From NCBI GenBank assembly GCA_016177385.1, contig JACOVJ010000049.1, forward strand, positions 1 through 13,491: a stretch of 13,491 bases of DNA. Reading direction: 5' to 3'. The notes beneath the pieces were generated by a model, which saw nothing but the letters and a program-made list of their open reading frames with translations, searched no databases and had not been told where the DNA came from. Source of the stretch: Candidatus Niyogiibacteriota bacterium. GTDB taxonomy: Bacteria; Patescibacteriota; Minisyncoccia; HO2-45-28. Positions 11,749 through 13,491 of this stretch are shown piece after piece. Positions within the stretch are counted from its first letter, which is position 1, and each line of letters begins with the position of its first letter. Made by a program: the position numbers and the translations under genes.

Positions 11749-13311
11749 CTATTTTTGGATCTGATTGATCGGTAGGGCAGAATCACCCTTAGTGTTTATT
11801 TCCATCATCTGTTCAATAATTGATTCTGGGCTTTGAAATTCGAAAAGCATACGGAAAATAATTCCCCATCCGAGCTGAGCTACCGGCATATGTTTGCTGT
11901 CCCCCAATAACCTCAACTCAATACCAGCCCCTTCCTTATCTATTTCTTCTGTTGCCCTCGCTTCGAGTTTTCCATCGCTCGCAATGTTGAGAAAATCAAC
12001 AAATTTCTTTCGGTCAAAATAGACGAACAAGCTCTTCCTATCAAACAGTAGGTCGTAAGTGTGCCCTAAATCTAGGCCGAGCATAAATGGCGGAATGAGT
12101 GTCCAGTCGTGCATGATTTGCTGCTTCCAATCAAAGACGAGATATTTGCTGTAAACTGCAAACTCTTTCTCGAATGGATTGCCTTTCCATGTAATATAGG
12201 CACACCGATCTACATCATTTTTCATAGCGTGGTGGATCATATGTTTTGCGTTCATTGACCTAACGAATGCGCTGTTCTTCTTTAGGTCAAAGATTTTTGA
12301 ATGCTCATTATCGGTGAATAGATAGATCATAAATTCACCGTAATGCAGAAAGGTGAAACCGAGAGGGGAACTCTTCAGAGAATCCAGAGAATCGTTGAAA
12401 TGATCAAACGCGTGTTTATCTGGCGCCTCAACCACAAAAGCCTGTTTTCTTCTCCCAGTTTCCTTACCTGTTCTCGTTAAAGATATGTCCTTTCCTATAT
12501 TTTTCTTATCGTAGTCCAGCACAGCATGCATCCGATCCATTTGCCTCATCATGCGTTCAATATGCTTCTCGAGAGTTTTGTCTCCAAAGAGGGAACTATT
12601 GATATTAAAGAAATCTTTTACCTCTTTGTCTTGAAGCATCCAGGGCTCAGGATCTACTTCTTTTTCTTTCCATTTCCTGGAAATGTGGTCCTTGAATTTG
12701 AGTACAAACTCAAGCACTTGGCGGTTAATCTTTCCAGTCTTTAGTTCCACAAACTGAAAACCGCCAGGCCCAACCTTGAGCATATCGCCTGCTCCAGATC
12801 CCAGACATGTGGTGATATCGTTTATCAAATAAAATTCTCCAGGTTTTTTTATCTTCGGGATAGTATCGAGGGCAGATTCTATATTCTTATCCTCAAGGAA
12901 ACCGTGGTGATCGTTGAGGGTATGAGTTCCCCGGATAAGCACTTTGTTCATTTTCAAAATGGTCCACGCTAAAACATCTGCCACTCGTCGGAAAAAAAGT
13001 ATCTTGTTCAAAATAGCGCGCTCTTCTTTCAGAACCTCTGAATATTTGCTATCTGAAGCCAGCTCTTTCTTTTTCTTGCTTCTGCTTAGTGCCTTTCTCT
13101 TTTCCAGTATCGGCTTTAGTTCCTTTTCAAATTCAAGCACTCTTTTTACAATCAGATCTTGCGCAAGATCAAAGCCCTCGTGGCATTTAGCGATAAAAAC
13201 TTTTTTGTCGACTTTTTCGAAATCTTCACTTGTCTTAGCGTTGAAGAAATTCGTAGCATGTTCCGTTGCATAGGAAACTGCTTGTCGTATTTCTTTTTCT
13301 AATTCGCCCAT
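11749..13311 (-). CDS. 520-residue protein with PD-(D/E)XK-like nuclease signature
   Basis: I do not recognise this protein as a named family. Residues 1-110 are highly charged and helical, with a Lys-rich run at 76-84 (likely coiled coil or nucleic-acid contact). At 160-194 there is YLINDITTCLGSGAGDMLKV, a Gly-rich turn, then FVELKTGK: D176 and E189-L190-K191 give the D-x12-E-x-K core of PD-(D/E)XK nucleases in the usual 'GDhL...hhEhK' setting, with E140 a possible first-helix Glu. The C-terminal 300 residues are mixed alpha/beta with many aromatic residues and no motif I know. No membrane segment or signal peptide is seen, so it should be cytoplasmic. It starts 39 bases downstream of tRNA-Gln on the same strand, GAGGAG 11 bases before ATG being a weak Shine-Dalgarno. 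The composition is more AT-rich than in the centre of the window. Acquired defence nuclease is a reasonable guess, not shown. Confidence 0.7.
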   Translation of the reverse strand: MGELEKEIRQAVSYATEHATNFFNAKTSEDFEKVDKKVFIAKCHEGFDLAQDLIVKRVLEFEKELKPILEKRKALSRSKKKKELASDSKYSEVLKEERAILNKILFFRRVADVLAWTILKMNKVLIRGTHTLNDHHGFLEDKNIESALDTIPKIKKPGEFYLINDITTCLGSGAGDMLKVGPGGFQFVELKTGKINRQVLEFVLKFKDHISRKWKEKEVDPEPWMLQDKEVKDFFNINSSLFGDKTLEKHIERMMRQMDRMHAVLDYDKKNIGKDISLTRTGKETGRRKQAFVVEAPDKHAFDHFNDSLDSLKSSPLGFTFLHYGEFMIYLFTDNEHSKIFDLKKNSAFVRSMNAKHMIHHAMKNDVDRCAYITWKGNPFEKEFAVYSKYLVFDWKQQIMHDWTLIPPFMLGLDLGHTYDLLFDRKSLFVYFDRKKFVDFLNIASDGKLEARATEEIDKEGAGIELRLLGDSKHMPVAQLGWGIIFRMLFEFQSPESIIEQMMEINTKGDSALPINQIQK

Positions 13312-13350
13312 AAATATTGATACTCCTCGGAGTCTAAACTTATCTCAAAC

Positions 13351-13424
13351 TGGCTGCCGGGCAGGGACTCGAACCCCGATTCACGGCTTCAAAGGCCGCT
13401 GTCCTACCGTTAGACGACCCGGCA
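13351..13424 (-). tRNA. tRNA-Gln (anticodon UUG)
   Basis: A 74-base tRNA with encoded CCA (13353-13351). Acceptor stem TGCCGGG pairs with CCCGGCA, giving the U1-A72 pair usual for tRNA-Gln, with G73. Anticodon stem GCGGC/GCCGT closes loop CTTTGAA, anticodon TTG, reading CAA. The T arm holds GGTTCGAGTCC. The downstream nuclease-like gene begins 39 bases after the CCA, so the two may be co-transcribed. Confidence 0.95.
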
Positions 13425-13441
13425 ATAGTCAACCGGCAATG

Positions 13442-13464
13442 AAAAAAGCGAGCGTTATGCTCGC
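13442..13464 (-). terminator. Rho-independent terminator of a gene beyond the right edge
   Basis: On the minus strand GCGAGC (13464-13459), loop ATAAC, GCTCGC (13453-13448), then TTTTTT (13447-13442). It would end a minus-strand gene entering from the right. A TATAAT at 13474-13469 lies just upstream; a transcript from it would start inside the hairpin, so that box may instead be the -10 of the tRNA promoter, with its -35 outside the window. Confidence 0.75.
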
Positions 13465-13491
13465 CTTCATTATACTGAACTTTTAGGAAAA

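Noticed and set aside
11749..13424. Integrated element with att repeats from the tRNA-Gln 3' end
   Set aside because: I found no second copy of the tRNA 3' segment and no integrase in the window; proximity to the tRNA alone is not enough.
1..13491. CRISPR array, insertion sequence or rRNA
   Set aside because: No regularly spaced repeats, transposase frames with terminal inverted repeats, or rRNA-like sequence were seen.

Overview
The window reads as a chromosomal fragment of a bacterium. It has consensus sigma70-type promoters, rho-independent terminators, TypA/BipA, a CspA-family protein and a CCA-encoding tRNA-Gln. TGA is used as an ordinary stop (for example at the ends of the phosphatase, glycosyltransferase, helicase and hicA genes), so there is no sign of UGA recoding. 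Small, tightly packed genes, frequent lack of a Shine-Dalgarno sequence, several small uncharacterised proteins and a HicBA pair would suit an uncultivated, Patescibacteria-like lineage. That placement is inference only; there is no marker here to prove it.

Layout. (a) 1-1370: the 5' part of a cysteine hydrolase of the nicotinamidase/isochorismatase type on the minus strand, with a strong promoter and two palindromes in its leader, divergent from a plus-strand histidine phosphatase that ends in a clear terminator. (b) 1376-3450, minus strand: a DEDDh exonuclease preceded by a small protein of unknown function, then a GT4-type glycosyltransferase with its own promoter. (c) 3479-5940, minus strand: a cold-shock protein and typA, each with its own promoter; the typA leader ends in a terminator-like hairpin whose T-run touches the start codon. 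(d) 5968-6650: a plus-strand exported HEAGH protein on a near-consensus promoter. (e) 6654-8052, minus strand: a secreted matrixin-like protein with a Gln in place of the first zinc His, followed 14 bases later by a CYTH-domain protein. (f) 8085-9731, minus strand: a DEAD-box RNA helicase with a TTG start and very short predicted leader, then a 100-residue membrane protein. (g) 9777-10296, minus strand: a hicB-hicA toxin-antitoxin operon, with hicB predicted to be leaderless and a 13-bp stem-loop at the hicB/hicA junction. (h) 10347-11671, minus strand: three tightly coupled genes encoding a nuclease-like protein, a nucleotidyltransferase-fold protein and a DM13-domain membrane protein. (i) 11749-13491, minus strand: a 520-residue protein with a PD-(D/E)XK-like signature directly downstream of tRNA-Gln(UUG), preceded by a terminator.

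The part from about 10.8 to 13.3 kb is visibly more AT-rich than the centre: two 60-base lines there hold 22 and 25 G+C, against 36 in a typA line. It carries the least familiar genes and is the best candidate for acquired, defence-like content. A palindrome, ACGAGG-N5-CCTCGT, recurs four times in one orientation at gene borders, with compensatory changes in the stem; it is the clearest unexplained structural signal. Promoters and helical structures were identified by eye, and protein families from motif recognition without any search.
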